DNA of 15,070 bases from Ktedonobacter sp. Lineage in GTDB: Bacteria > Chloroflexota > Ktedonobacteria > Ktedonobacterales > Ktedonobacteraceae. Within the stretch, counting starts at the first letter, position 1. Each line of letters opens with the position of its first letter. Below are positions 8,318 to 15,070 of the stretch, one piece after another. The notes under the pieces are model-generated. The model was not told the DNA's origin. It was given only the letters and a program-made list of their open reading frames with translations, and did not search any database. The stretch is from the NCBI GenBank assembly GCA_003450555.1, contig DMFQ01000315.1, forward strand, positions 7,096-22,165, given 5' to 3'. Made by a program: the position numbers and the translations under genes.

Positions 8318-9568
8318 CTAAGATGAACTTGGTAGGAACTGAAAGCGAGCAATCATAGTGGAAAAGTATTGTGTGTTCACAGTATCAAACTGACTATCAT
8401 TGGCCTGTAGCTCAATTACGTAACCCTTCTTCAGGTGGACAGTCGCAAAGACCTCAACCCGCTCTTTCTGATCATTCAGCTTATAATATGCAGTGGCATA
8501 GGTCCAGGTTTCACCCCCGATAGTAGTGACCGATTTTGAGGTCGGTGGAGTATAGTCCTTCTGGGATGCAAAGACGTTTTGCAGGTCCGCGTCAACGAGG
8601 TCACTTGCATTGGGCGTTCCCTGGATAGTGGGAACTTTGAACGCAGCATACTGATCTTGTGGAGAAGGATTCAGAAACTGTACGCCGGTTTTATCATTCG
8701 TTTGCCCTTGATTCCAACCATTTGGGTACTCAACCATGAAACCATTACTAGTACAGGCTGTAGTGCACCAGGAGAAATTCTGGTCTGGCGGAGGTGTTGG
8801 TGTCGGCGAAGGCGTAGGACTGGGCGTAGCTGTCGCTGTCGCCGTAGGCGTTGGGCTGGGAATTGTGGTTGGACTGGGTGCAGCCGTTGGTATAGGAGTA
8901 GGGGTGACAGTGGTTTTTGCGGGATTTCCGCGCGATACATAGAGTGCGCCAAAGACAATCACGGCTAGCAGCGCCAACACCAGCAAGACACTCGCAACGA
9001 TTAAGACGGTGTTATTCTGCTTTTTAATTGGTGGGGGCGTAAGTCCAGGAAACTGTGGATAGCCAGTATAACTCTGCCCGCTTGAGTACGGTGGAGCAGG
9101 TGGGTAACCCTGCTGCGTTTGGTTTCCAGCCTGATAGCTCTGCCCCTGTTGAGGTGAACCGTATTGAACAGGGCCAGGATATCCAGCCTGCGAAGGGGGA
9201 CCCGCGTAGCCCGTTTGTGGATAATTGGCCGGGTGGTTTTGAACAGTATTCGGAGGCAATGATGACATTGCTTCTGTGGCATCCTGATAGAAGCCAGTCT
9301 GTTGGCGTGGATTGGCAGGGGTAACAGCCGGTGGTTGGTTAGGAGGGACCATTGAAGACCCCTGGATAGGCGGCATGGGACTTGTATAGTATGCGTCAGG
9401 TGCGGCCTCGGGCATAGGTGAATTGTTCTGATTATATGTCTTCAGAAGTCCACTGCGCGGCGCCTGCACCATTTCAGTTTGTTGTGCTAATGGTCTTGTG
9501 GGTGAACCACATTGCCCACAGAACGCTTCGTCCTGACTAACCTCATTACCGCACTTAGGGCATCTCAT
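8318..9568 (-). CDS. Zinc-ribbon membrane-anchored protein with extracellular PsbP-like domain
   Basis: A 416-residue protein with clear modular layout. The N-terminal zinc ribbon is CPKCG then CGQCG (Cys3, Cys6, Cys17, Cys20). Residues about 25-183 are a disordered Pro/Gln/Tyr/Gly-rich stretch. A single membrane helix lies at about 187-210 (VLIVASVLLVLALLAVIVF), then a Thr/Pro-rich linker (218-262). The C-terminal globular domain (about 268-413) has FMVEYPNGW and is rich in beta strands, resembling PsbP/DUF1795-type folds. The ribbon should face the cytoplasm and the final domain the outside. Cys268 and Cys272 in the outer part could form a disulfide. ATG 9568 has AAGGA at 8 bases. It is the first gene of a two-gene operon with the spermidine-synthase-like protein. 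The function is not recognised. Proteins with this layout are common in Ktedonobacteria (family impression, not searched). Confidence 0.8.
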   Translation of the reverse strand: MRCPKCGNEVSQDEAFCGQCGSPTRPLAQQTEMVQAPRSGLLKTYNQNNSPMPEAAPDAYYTSPMPPIQGSSMVPPNQPPAVTPANPRQQTGFYQDATEAMSSLPPNTVQNHPANYPQTGYAGPPSQAGYPGPVQYGSPQQGQSYQAGNQTQQGYPPAPPYSSGQSYTGYPQFPGLTPPPIKKQNNTVLIVASVLLVLALLAVIVFGALYVSRGNPAKTTVTPTPIPTAAPSPTTIPSPTPTATATATPSPTPSPTPTPPPDQNFSWCTTACTSNGFMVEYPNGWNQGQTNDKTGVQFLNPSPQDQYAAFKVPTIQGTPNASDLVDADLQNVFASQKDYTPPTSKSVTTIGGETWTYATAYYKLNDQKERVEVFATVHLKKGYVIELQANDSQFDTVNTQYFSTMIARFQFLPSSS

Positions 9569-9638
9569 TGCCTGGTTCCTTTTCCTGGTAGCATCAAAAA
9601 TCCTGTTTATGCCGATACTGCTGTACCTGCCAGCGTTG

Positions 9639-9644
9639 ATTATA
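9639..9644 (-). promoter_or_regulatory. Candidate -10 box for the zinc-ribbon operon
   Basis: A perfect TATAAT on the minus strand (complement of 9639-9644) lies about 70 bases before the zinc-ribbon ATG in the 117-base gap after the JAMM gene. No good -35 hexamer stands 16-18 bases upstream, so this is only a half-supported promoter. Confidence 0.35.
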
Positions 9645-9685
9645 ACGCATTTGAATTGATATGACTACCCTTTGACCCGATTATC

Positions 9686-10192
9686 TCAGGGTTTCCGTAC
9701 GCCATCATCTTGTGCATTCTCGAATTCGAGCGTTATTTGCTGCAGACCTATAGTATCGTAGTGGTGGTAGGCGATAAGCGATGAGTTGGTGTCCTGCTCG
9801 TAATCTCGTTGAAATGTTCCATTAAAGGGGCCACTGAAGATGAACCAGATCCAAGGAATCTGCTGTTCTTTATTCACTCGTTTCATATTATCGCGGTCAG
9901 TACTGCTAGCGACTTTCAATCCTCCGGGGTGGCTATGATATGCTCCAATGATCGCTCCCGGGTGATCAAGTTCAACAGCCAGTATATCTTCTGGTGCAAA
10001 TTCAAAATAGACAGGGGAGTTACATATGTTACGCAGCGGGTGTGCTCGATCGATATGCCAGTTTCCCAGGCCGTCTATGTGCCCTAGCAGAAGCCCACAT
10101 GCTTCAATGTGTCGGCGCTGGCAAACGTCGGTGTAGAGTGTATGCCGCGCCTTCATGCTAACCGTGGCTCGTGCGCTTGGATGTTTTCTCAT
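9686..10192 (-). CDS. JAMM/M67-family metalloprotease (JAB domain)
   Basis: A 168-residue cytoplasmic protein with a complete JAMM zinc-protease motif: Glu30 in EACGLLLG, His86 and His88 in YHSHPGG, then Ser96 and Asp99 in ASSTD, exactly H-x-H-x7-S-x2-D. Before these sit NICNSP and FEFAPEDILA, as in bacterial M67 proteins. Known bacterial relatives such as Mec+ of Mycobacterium cleave a cysteine adduct or peptide from the C-terminus of ubiquitin-like sulfur carriers (CysO, ThiS, MoaD). No carrier, CysM or E1-like gene is next to it, so its substrate is not indicated here. The ATG at 10192 has no clear Shine-Dalgarno, and an ATG at 10156 (residue 13) would still include the whole motif. It begins about 50 bases past the glucosidase terminator, so it is probably transcribed on its own. 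Confidence 0.88.
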   Translation of the reverse strand: MRKHPSARATVSMKARHTLYTDVCQRRHIEACGLLLGHIDGLGNWHIDRAHPLRNICNSPVYFEFAPEDILAVELDHPGAIIGAYHSHPGGLKVASSTDRDNMKRVNKEQQIPWIWFIFSGPFNGTFQRDYEQDTNSSLIAYHHYDTIGLQQITLEFENAQDDGVRKP

Positions 10193-10239
10193 AAAGGCTC
10201 AATTCGATAGTTAGTGTGCCTCTACTATACCACAAGCCT

Positions 10240-10283
10240 AAAAACGAAGAAACGAGCCACCCAACTGGATAGCTCGTTTCTTC
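10240..10283 (-). terminator. Intrinsic terminator of the glucosidase gene
   Basis: Read on the minus strand, GAAGAAACGAGC (complement of 10272-10283) and GCTCGTTTCTTC (complement of 10246-10257) form a perfect 12-bp stem with a 14-base loop. The stem is followed after one base by TTTTT (10240-10244). It starts 15 bases past the glucosidase stop, as expected for a Rho-independent terminator. It insulates the JAMM gene downstream. Confidence 0.85.
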
Positions 10284-10297
10284 TAGCAAAGGGCTGC

Positions 10298-13042
10298 TTA
10301 ACCTGGCATTTTTGTAACTTCGTGCATAAGGGCCTGGCCTTGACCTTCCTCACTTTGCATGCGAATCAGATTGGCCACCAGTCCTGTCCAGCCTGTCTGA
10401 TGGCTGGCACCGATACCCGCCCCTATATCGCCGTGGAAATACTCGTAGAATAGGATCAGATCACGCCAGTAAGGATCGCGCTGGAATTTCTCTACGCCGC
10501 CATGGACGGGTCGCTGACCTTTTTCGTCGCGGAGGAAAATGGAGCTTAGACGCTGTGAGAGAGCAAACGCGATCTCCTCCAGATTTAACTGGTTGCCAGA
10601 ACCTGTCGGAAACTCAACCTTTAACGCGTCACCGTAAAAGTGATAGAAGGTCTGTAACGACTCGATAATCAGGTAATTTACCGGAAACCAGATTGGACCC
10701 CGCCAGTTGGAATTTCCGCCAAATAGGCCGGAGTTAGATTCCGCAGGTTCGTAGTCAACAGTATGGGAAATACCATTCAACTCAATCGTATAGGGGTGTT
10801 CCAGGTGGTAGCGCGAGAGCGCGCGCAGTCCGTAGGGGGAGAGAAATTCCGCCTCGTCGAGCATAACTTTCAAGATTCGTGGCAACTTTTCGCGGTTCAC
10901 TATGGAGAGCAGCAGGTGCTCACTATGTCCAGGCTCCTGCATCCGCTCCATATGCTTGTCAATGTCTGCCCAGTTATCAATGAACCACTGCATGCGCTGC
11001 TTAAAACTGGGTAATTGATTGATGAGTTCGGACTCTAGAATCGTGATTGCGAACAAAGGGATCAAGCCAACCATTGAACGCACCTTAAGTGGAATAGTCC
11101 TGCTGTCCTGGTAATGTAGAACGTCGTAGTAGAAACCATCCTCCTCATCCCACAATTCTATGCCATCTACCAAAAGGTCATTCATGGCATGAGCGATATA
11201 GATGAAATGCTCAAAGAACTTGCTGGCAATATCGCTATAGGCGCGATTTTGTTGCGCAAGTTCCAGGGCAATTGTGAGCATGTTCAGGCAGTACATACCC
11301 ATCCAACTCGTGCCATCCGATTGCTCGATGTGGCTTCCATCAGATAGAGGCTGATTGCGATCAAAAACGCCGATATTATCCAGGCCCAGGAAGCCACCCT
11401 GAAAGACATTCTGCCCTTCGTAGTCTTTGCGATTGACCCACCATGTGAAGTTCAGCAGGAGCTTCTGAAAGATCTTCTCCAGGAAGTCACGATCTCCTTG
11501 ACCCGTAAGAAGCTGTTCGATCTTATAGACGTGATAGGCCGCCCAGGCGTGAACGGGAGGATTGACGTCGCTAAAGGCCCATTCATAGGCGGGTATTTGT
11601 CCGTTAGGGTGCATATACCATTCGCGCAGCATCAATATCAACTGCTCTTTGGCGAAATCAGGATCAATGAATGCGAACGTAACGCAGTGGAAAGCCAGGT
11701 CCCACGCTGCATACCAGGGGTATTCCCATTTATCTGGCATAGAGATGATGTCGGCGTTGTAAAGATGGGTCCATTCATGATTGCGTCCATGCAGGCGTTC
11801 ACGTGGTGGAGGTGGCTGTGTTGGATCTCCCTCTAACCAGATTTTGACATCATAAAAGTAGAACTGTTTACTCCACAGCATACCGGCAAATGCCTGGCGC
11901 TGAACATTGGCTGCATCTTCTGAAACGTCCGGTGGTATGACCGCCCTATAAAAGTCGTCTGCCTCGTGTATGCGCTGACTGAAAATATCCGTAAAAGCTT
12001 CGTCAAAAGGAAGCATATCTGCCGGTGCCTGGTTGCTGAGGCGAAGCTGGACAGTGTGGGTAGCGCCCGCTGCGAGTGAGAGATGATAGTGCACTGCTAC
12101 CTTTGTGCCTTTCATGGCTGGATTGACCGCGTCATGTTGCCCGTTAAGCAAGTAGCTGTTGATGCTATCTTTCACATAGGGGCTGTTGTTGGGAATGCCA
12201 TAGAGCCGTTCTGTGTTAGTTTCATTTTCTGTGAAGAGCAGGTCCGGGTCTCCCTCGCAGTAGAGCCAGTACTCTCCATCGTTCGTACCCGTGCCTACTG
12301 CCGAGTTTCCTGTACTATTGCTTAATTTGGTGTGAACAACGCTGTAGCTGGGAGTGCCGGGAGGACAGGTAGCTTCATAGTAGCTCAGCGATGGGTGGAT
12401 AGCGTTCTCAAGCCACGACCAGGTATTGCGAAGCCAGAGTGTTGGGAGCAGATCAAGCGTAGCCTCCTCGGGTCCACGGTTAGAAATAGTGAGACGAATC
12501 AGTATATCTTCTGGACTTGCTTTGGCATACTCGACGTACACGTCGAAATAACGGTCTTCATCAAAAATGCCTGTGTTGATTAATTCGTATTCGGGGCTTA
12601 GCCGTCCACGCCGTCGATTCTCCTCTACAAGATTGGTATATGGGTATTCAGACTGCGGGTACTTATAAAGGTATTTCATATAACTGTGGGTCGGAGTGTT
12701 GTCGAGATAGTAATAATATTCTTTGACGTCCTCACCGTGATTGCCTTCTTCTCCAGTCAGGCCGAAGAGTCGCTCTTTAAGAATGGGGTCGCGACCATTC
12801 CATAATGCCAGGGCAAAGCATAACTGCTGGTGACGATCACTGATACCCGCCAAGCCATCTTCTCCCCAGCGAAACGCTTTGGAGCGTGCCTGGTCATGAG
12901 GCAGATAATCCCAGGCTGCGCCATCAGCGCTGTAATCCTCGCGCACCGTGCCCCAGGCGCGCTCACTCAAATAAGGCCCCCAGCGCTTCCAATACATCGT
13001 ACGTTCTTGTGATTGTTGCAGCCTGAGTTGTTCAGGTGTCAT
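10298..13042 (-). CDS. MGH1/GH63-like glucosidase, 914 residues
   Basis: A large protein without signal peptide, of the glucosidase group with the MGH1-like (alpha/alpha)6 barrel of clan GH-G/GH63. The N-terminal half (about 25-370) begins [20 protein letters not shown] and forms a beta-rich domain. The barrel covers about 380-895. Conserved pieces are WLEGDP and [12 protein letters not shown] (402-429), [12 protein letters not shown] (441-452), [10 protein letters not shown] (481-490), [17 protein letters not shown] (775-791) and [24 protein letters not shown] (865-888). By analogy with GH63, Asp448 is the likely general acid and Glu867 the likely base. The substrate is probably a cytoplasmic alpha-glucoside or glucosylglycerate-type compound, but the sequence does not decide. 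ATG 13042 has AAGGGA about 9 bases upstream. It is a single gene closed by a strong terminator, with no sugar-transport or trehalose genes nearby. Confidence 0.88.
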   Translation of the reverse strand: MTPEQLRLQQSQERTMYWKRWGPYLSERAWGTVREDYSADGAAWDYLPHDQARSKAFRWGEDGLAGISDRHQQLCFALALWNGRDPILKERLFGLTGEEGNHGEDVKEYYYYLDNTPTHSYMKYLYKYPQSEYPYTNLVEENRRRGRLSPEYELINTGIFDEDRYFDVYVEYAKASPEDILIRLTISNRGPEEATLDLLPTLWLRNTWSWLENAIHPSLSYYEATCPPGTPSYSVVHTKLSNSTGNSAVGTGTNDGEYWLYCEGDPDLLFTENETNTERLYGIPNNSPYVKDSINSYLLNGQHDAVNPAMKGTKVAVHYHLSLAAGATHTVQLRLSNQAPADMLPFDEAFTDIFSQRIHEADDFYRAVIPPDVSEDAANVQRQAFAGMLWSKQFYFYDVKIWLEGDPTQPPPPRERLHGRNHEWTHLYNADIISMPDKWEYPWYAAWDLAFHCVTFAFIDPDFAKEQLILMLREWYMHPNGQIPAYEWAFSDVNPPVHAWAAYHVYKIEQLLTGQGDRDFLEKIFQKLLLNFTWWVNRKDYEGQNVFQGGFLGLDNIGVFDRNQPLSDGSHIEQSDGTSWMGMYCLNMLTIALELAQQNRAYSDIASKFFEHFIYIAHAMNDLLVDGIELWDEEDGFYYDVLHYQDSRTIPLKVRSMVGLIPLFAITILESELINQLPSFKQRMQWFIDNWADIDKHMERMQEPGHSEHLLLSIVNREKLPRILKVMLDEAEFLSPYGLRALSRYHLEHPYTIELNGISHTVDYEPAESNSGLFGGNSNWRGPIWFPVNYLIIESLQTFYHFYGDALKVEFPTGSGNQLNLEEIAFALSQRLSSIFLRDEKGQRPVHGGVEKFQRDPYWRDLILFYEYFHGDIGAGIGASHQTGWTGLVANLIRMQSEEGQGQALMHEVTKMPG

Positions 13043-13182
13043 CTATTGTTTCCCTTTCCAGGTAAAAGTCTGTCGATATGCTTAAATAAAGTACTGCGAA
13101 CGCAAATTGTGTTACAGCATGATACGCAATAGATGGGCTATATGGATGTGAAAATGAGTGAACCGTGGCGCGCAGGTTGCAA

Positions 13183-13201
13183 AGACGCCTATCCGGCGTT
13201 T
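13183..13201 (-). terminator. Possible weak terminator after the HAD gene
   Basis: ACGCC (13185-13189) and GGCGT (13195-13199) pair around the loop TATCC, extended by one G-T and one A-T pair, 18 bases past the HAD stop on the minus strand. It is followed by only three T residues on that strand. The rest of the 176-base gap 13043-13218 shows no gene and no convincing promoter for the glucosidase. Confidence 0.3.
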
Positions 13202-13218
13202 CAATGAAAAAAACTTGT

Positions 13219-13896
13219 CTACTGGCGGGTGGTAAGGAATTGCTCTGCGGTATAGGAACGTAAATCAGCTAGATGAAGCACACTGATGTCAGGTGTGAAT
13301 CCGTGTGGATGCTGATCTGTCGCGTAACTTCCTTGCTGGACGAAAACGGTAGTCAGTTTCGGCCCCATAATAGCTTTTGAATCGGCCAGTATTTGTGGCT
13401 TATCATCGATCATCGCGTAGTGGTTGGCAGGGTACTTTCTCATGACCTCGTCCAGGTGCTCTTGCTTATGGGTATAAATCAATACACGTCCCTCGACAGC
13501 ATCGGCCAGATTGCTGGAGAATATTTTCTCTGCCTGGAAGAACATGTCACCATCTGAGACTATTACTGTCAGGCCTATGCTGCGCAAGTATGCCAGCGTT
13601 TCAAGAGTGTTTGGGTAAAGAGCCTGATAGAAGGGATAGTTGTCAAAAATGGAATGGACGTGGAGGTATGTTTGTTCATCCAATTCCTCAGGTGAAGTTT
13701 CTTCGCGTAGTCTTTTTAAGGCAAGCGGAATGTTTACAACATTGCTTTCTTTACGCACTTGCTCATAAATATCCCAGAAGCGGGCCGTCAAATCCCGGCC
13801 CATTTCAACCTGGATGTGGGTGTCGTAGTTATGTTTCACGTCATCGTTTGCAATCAGGGTATTATCTACATCGATCAAAAAAACGAGTGCTGGCAT
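13219..13896 (-). CDS. HAD-superfamily hydrolase
   Basis: A 225-residue soluble hydrolase. HAD motif I is DVDNT (9-13, nucleophile Asp9 and acid Asp11), motif II is SDGD (114-117), the motif III lysine is probably Lys144, and motif IV is DDK (164-166). A helical cap lies between motifs I and II (about 20-95). The protein should be a magnesium-dependent phosphatase acting on a small phosphorylated molecule, substrate unknown. The C-terminal stretch VFVQQGSYA...HPHGFTPDISVLHLADL (184-212) is typical of HAD proteins that end with a predicted distance-from-start strand. ATG 13896 has AGGA about 14 bases upstream, longer than usual. The gene is single and divergent from the small-protein/ATP-grasp pair. 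Confidence 0.87.
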   Translation of the reverse strand: MPALVFLIDVDNTLIANDDVKHNYDTHIQVEMGRDLTARFWDIYEQVRKESNVVNIPLALKRLREETSPEELDEQTYLHVHSIFDNYPFYQALYPNTLETLAYLRSIGLTVIVSDGDMFFQAEKIFSSNLADAVEGRVLIYTHKQEHLDEVMRKYPANHYAMIDDKPQILADSKAIMGPKLTTVFVQQGSYATDQHPHGFTPDISVLHLADLRSYTAEQFLTTRQ

Positions 13897-13913
13897 GGTA
13901 TTTATCGCTTTCC

Positions 13914-13930
13914 TATAGTCATAGACTATA
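13914..13930. promoter_or_regulatory. 17-bp palindrome over the HAD promoter
   Basis: TATAGTCATAGACTATA consists of perfect 7-bp inverted arms around ATA. It covers the candidate -10 region of the HAD gene, the classic position for a repressor operator. The identity of any regulator is unknown. Confidence 0.4.
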
Positions 13931-13945
13931 AATAAGCCCCGTCAA
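13918..13945 (-). promoter_or_regulatory. Candidate HAD-gene promoter
   Basis: On the minus strand, TTGACG (complement of 13940-13945, five of six) and TATGAC (complement of 13918-13923, four of six) are spaced by 16 bases. The -10 lies inside the palindrome at 13914-13930 and about 20-25 bases before the HAD ATG, which leaves a very short leader. Confidence 0.4.
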
Positions 13946-14118
13946 TTGTTGTTGGAAGGTAGTATAGCATAGAATAGGCCGACGAGGATAGGACAAAGAT
14001 AGCATGACAGCGTGTATAGGACTATCAATCGCTTCTTTATTGAAGTGATACAGGGGTTAGATATTGAGATGGAGGATGATAGGCCAAATGTGTGAGGAAG
14101 GATGAAACAACAAAATGG

Positions 14119-14146
14119 TTGATTATGCGAAAGATTATGGTAATAT
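14119..14146 (+). promoter_or_regulatory. Candidate promoter of the small-protein/ATP-grasp operon
   Basis: TTGATT (14119-14124) and TAATAT (14141-14146) are 16 bases apart. TGG directly before the -10 makes it an extended -10 type (TGn). The predicted leader is about 55 bases to the ATG at 14207. Confidence 0.4.
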
Positions 14147-14206
14147 CTATATGAAATGCAATGTGTGGCGTTTTCAGGCGGGATATAGGGCAACGAATGT
14201 AAGCAT

Positions 14207-14467
14207 ATGAAGGTTATCTTTCGCAGCAAAGACTTTGCCAGTGTAGAGGGCATTGGCTTTGGCTTCAACAATCGACGTCCGGCGGTTCAGGCGTGGCATT
14301 ATCTTGGGAGAGTGCAGCATGTGAAATGGGAAGGCTGGTATGAATGCCATTGGGAAGGTGCTGAACTGGTCTGGGTGGTGCATGGTAATGAGCGGCTTTT
14401 TGGTCTGGCGGCGGCACTCAAATCGAAAGGTTTTCTGGTTGCAGTCAAACAGGATAGAGAAGAGTAA
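14207..14467 (+). CDS. Small protein of unknown function, 86 residues
   Basis: I do not recognise the family. The protein is compact, rich in Trp and aromatic residues (WHYLGRVQHVKWEGWYECHW, residues 30-49), and ends with a helix-like NERLFGLAAALKSKGFLVAV stretch (61-80) and a charged tail. It has no signal peptide or membrane segment and one Cys (47) near His48. Support for it being real: its frame is closed by a stop only 4 bases before the ATP-grasp start, and a plausible promoter lies upstream. The composition also looks protein-like, and the opposite-strand frames are not convincing. The ribosome site is weak. It may be an accessory subunit or regulator of the ATP-grasp enzyme; that is inference from position only. 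Confidence 0.65.
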   Translation: MKVIFRSKDFASVEGIGFGFNNRRPAVQAWHYLGRVQHVKWEGWYECHWEGAELVWVVHGNERLFGLAAALKSKGFLVAVKQDREE

Positions 14468-14471
14468 ACGC

Positions 14472-15070
14472 ATGAGCTCCGAGAACGAGGATAAGAAACG
14501 AATCATATTACTGATGTCTCCTGCTAGCTATCGTGGAGGAGCGTTTTTGAGCGCGGCTAAACGGCTGCATCTCGAAGTGGTGGTGGGCATCGATCTGCCG
14601 GAGACGCTAGCAGAATACTGGCATGTGCCCCTTGGCGTTGATTTCGCTGATCCACAGGCGTCGGTGCAGACTATTGTCGAGTACGCCAAAGAACATCCCA
14701 TTACAGCCATACTTTCCGTCGATGACGGAGCCAGTGAACTGGCAGCACTTGCAAGCGCGGCATTAGGGTTGGCTCATAACTCTCCACGAGCGGCTGAAGC
14801 GGCGCGCGACAAGTTGTTGATGCGCACCTTGATGTCAAAAGGTGGTGCACCCTGCCCTATCTTTCGCCCCTTCCCGCTTGGAGACGATCCTGCCCGGGTG
14901 GCCGAGCAAGTGACCTACCCGTGCGTCGTAAAACCGTTACGTCTCTCTGGCAGTAGAGGTGTAATACGCGCCAATGATCGTATGGAATTTGTGACTGCCT
15001 TCAACCGCTTGAAGCGCCTCTTGCTCTCTGAGGGCTATGCTGAACAAGACTCTATACTGGTTGAAGACTT
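14472..15070 (+). CDS. ATP-grasp ligase, 5' part
   Basis: The first 199 codons of an ATP-grasp-type enzyme, cut by the right edge. The N-terminal pre-ATP-grasp Rossmann-like part (8-100) reads RIILLMSPASYRGGAFLSAAKRL and contains ILSVDDGASELAALASAALGL (80-100). Next comes NSPRAAEAARDKLLMRTLMSKGGAPCP (103-129), the usual helix that precedes the ATP site. Residues YPCVVKPLRLSGSRGV (149-164) are the first ATP-binding strand and glycine-rich loop, with Lys154 expected to contact ATP. The family joins a carboxylate to an amine or thiol via an acyl phosphate. The substrate cannot be told, and carbamoyl-phosphate-synthetase-like or dipeptide-ligase-like roles are both possible. GAAGAG lies 7 bases before the ATG at 14472. 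It is coupled to the small gene, 4 bases apart. Confidence 0.85.
   Translation, partial: MSSENEDKKRIILLMSPASYRGGAFLSAAKRLHLEVVVGIDLPETLAEYWHVPLGVDFADPQASVQTIVEYAKEHPITAILSVDDGASELAALASAALGLAHNSPRAAEAARDKLLMRTLMSKGGAPCPIFRPFPLGDDPARVAEQVTYPCVVKPLRLSGSRGVIRANDRMEFVTAFNRLKRLLLSEGYAEQDSILVED

Larger units (their letters stand above)
13897..14206. other. Divergent intergenic region with two candidate promoters
   Basis: This stretch of 310 bases separates the HAD gene and the small-protein gene. It holds a candidate HAD promoter overlapping a palindrome, a candidate plus-strand promoter, and a modest 8-bp stem-loop (14028-14035 with 14042-14049, one G-T pair, loop TTTATT). Minus-strand open frames here overlap the real plus-strand gene and have no family resemblance. 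No RNA gene is evident. Confidence 0.5.

Noticed and set aside
8788..8925. DNA-level tandem repeat resembling a minisatellite or CRISPR-like array
   Set aside because: The repetition is irregular and explained by Thr-Pro and Ala-Thr codons in the linker. There are no constant repeats with unique spacers.
8736..8942. Plus-strand Val/Gly-rich repeat protein
   Set aside because: It is the complement of the Thr/Pro-rich linker codons of the zinc-ribbon protein. The repeats are a reading artefact.
13942..14506. Two minus-strand frames of 109 and 110 codons
   Set aside because: They overlap the small-protein gene and its promoter region. Their Ser/His/Cys-rich products look random and they lack ribosome sites.

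Overview
The window looks like a piece of chromosome from a Gram-positive-type, mid-GC bacterium, most plausibly a Chloroflexota of the Ktedonobacteria type. This is an inference. It rests on the long Thr/Pro-rich linker in a membrane-anchored zinc-ribbon protein, the fused membrane/spermidine-synthase protein, the large MGH1-like glucosidase and the ChlI-like ATPase paired with a VWA protein. No rRNA, tRNA, CRISPR array, transposase or phage gene was seen. Gene content is mostly housekeeping plus conserved but poorly characterised genes.

Layout, left to right. (1) Positions 1-326, minus strand: the N-terminal part of an APC-type amino-acid permease, cut by the window edge. (2) 650-4231, plus: a two-gene operon with a magnesium-chelatase-I-like AAA+ ATPase carrying a Cys cluster, then a 721-residue VWA protein with a complete MIDAS motif and a Gln-rich linker. 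A very long, nearly perfect hairpin (4290-4343) follows. (3) 4527-5282, plus: rsmG, the 16S rRNA m7G methyltransferase, with its own promoter and an upstream dyad. It converges on purA. (4) 5377-6705, minus: purA, adenylosuccinate synthetase, with a consensus -35 box. (5) 6788-9568, minus: a two-gene unit, zinc-ribbon/TM/extracellular-domain protein followed 24 bases later by a multi-pass membrane protein fused to a spermidine-synthase-like domain. (6) 9686-10192, minus: a stand-alone JAMM/M67 metalloprotease. (7) 10298-13042, minus: a 914-residue MGH1/GH63-like glucosidase ending at a clear intrinsic terminator. (8) 13219-13896, minus: a HAD hydrolase whose predicted promoter overlaps a 17-bp palindrome. 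(9) 14207 to the right edge, plus: a small unrecognised protein and an ATP-grasp ligase 4 bases apart, the latter cut by the window edge.

Functional links that the sequence supports: the ATPase and VWA protein almost certainly form a MoxR/ChlI-style chaperone or metal-insertion pair. The zinc-ribbon protein and the spermidine-synthase-like membrane protein are co-transcribed, and both sit in the membrane. The small protein and the ATP-grasp enzyme are probably co-translated. The other genes look like independent units. Nothing here is an obvious defence or mobile system. The least explained pieces are the ATPase/VWA pair, the degenerate membrane spermidine synthase with its zinc-ribbon partner, and the small-protein/ATP-grasp pair.
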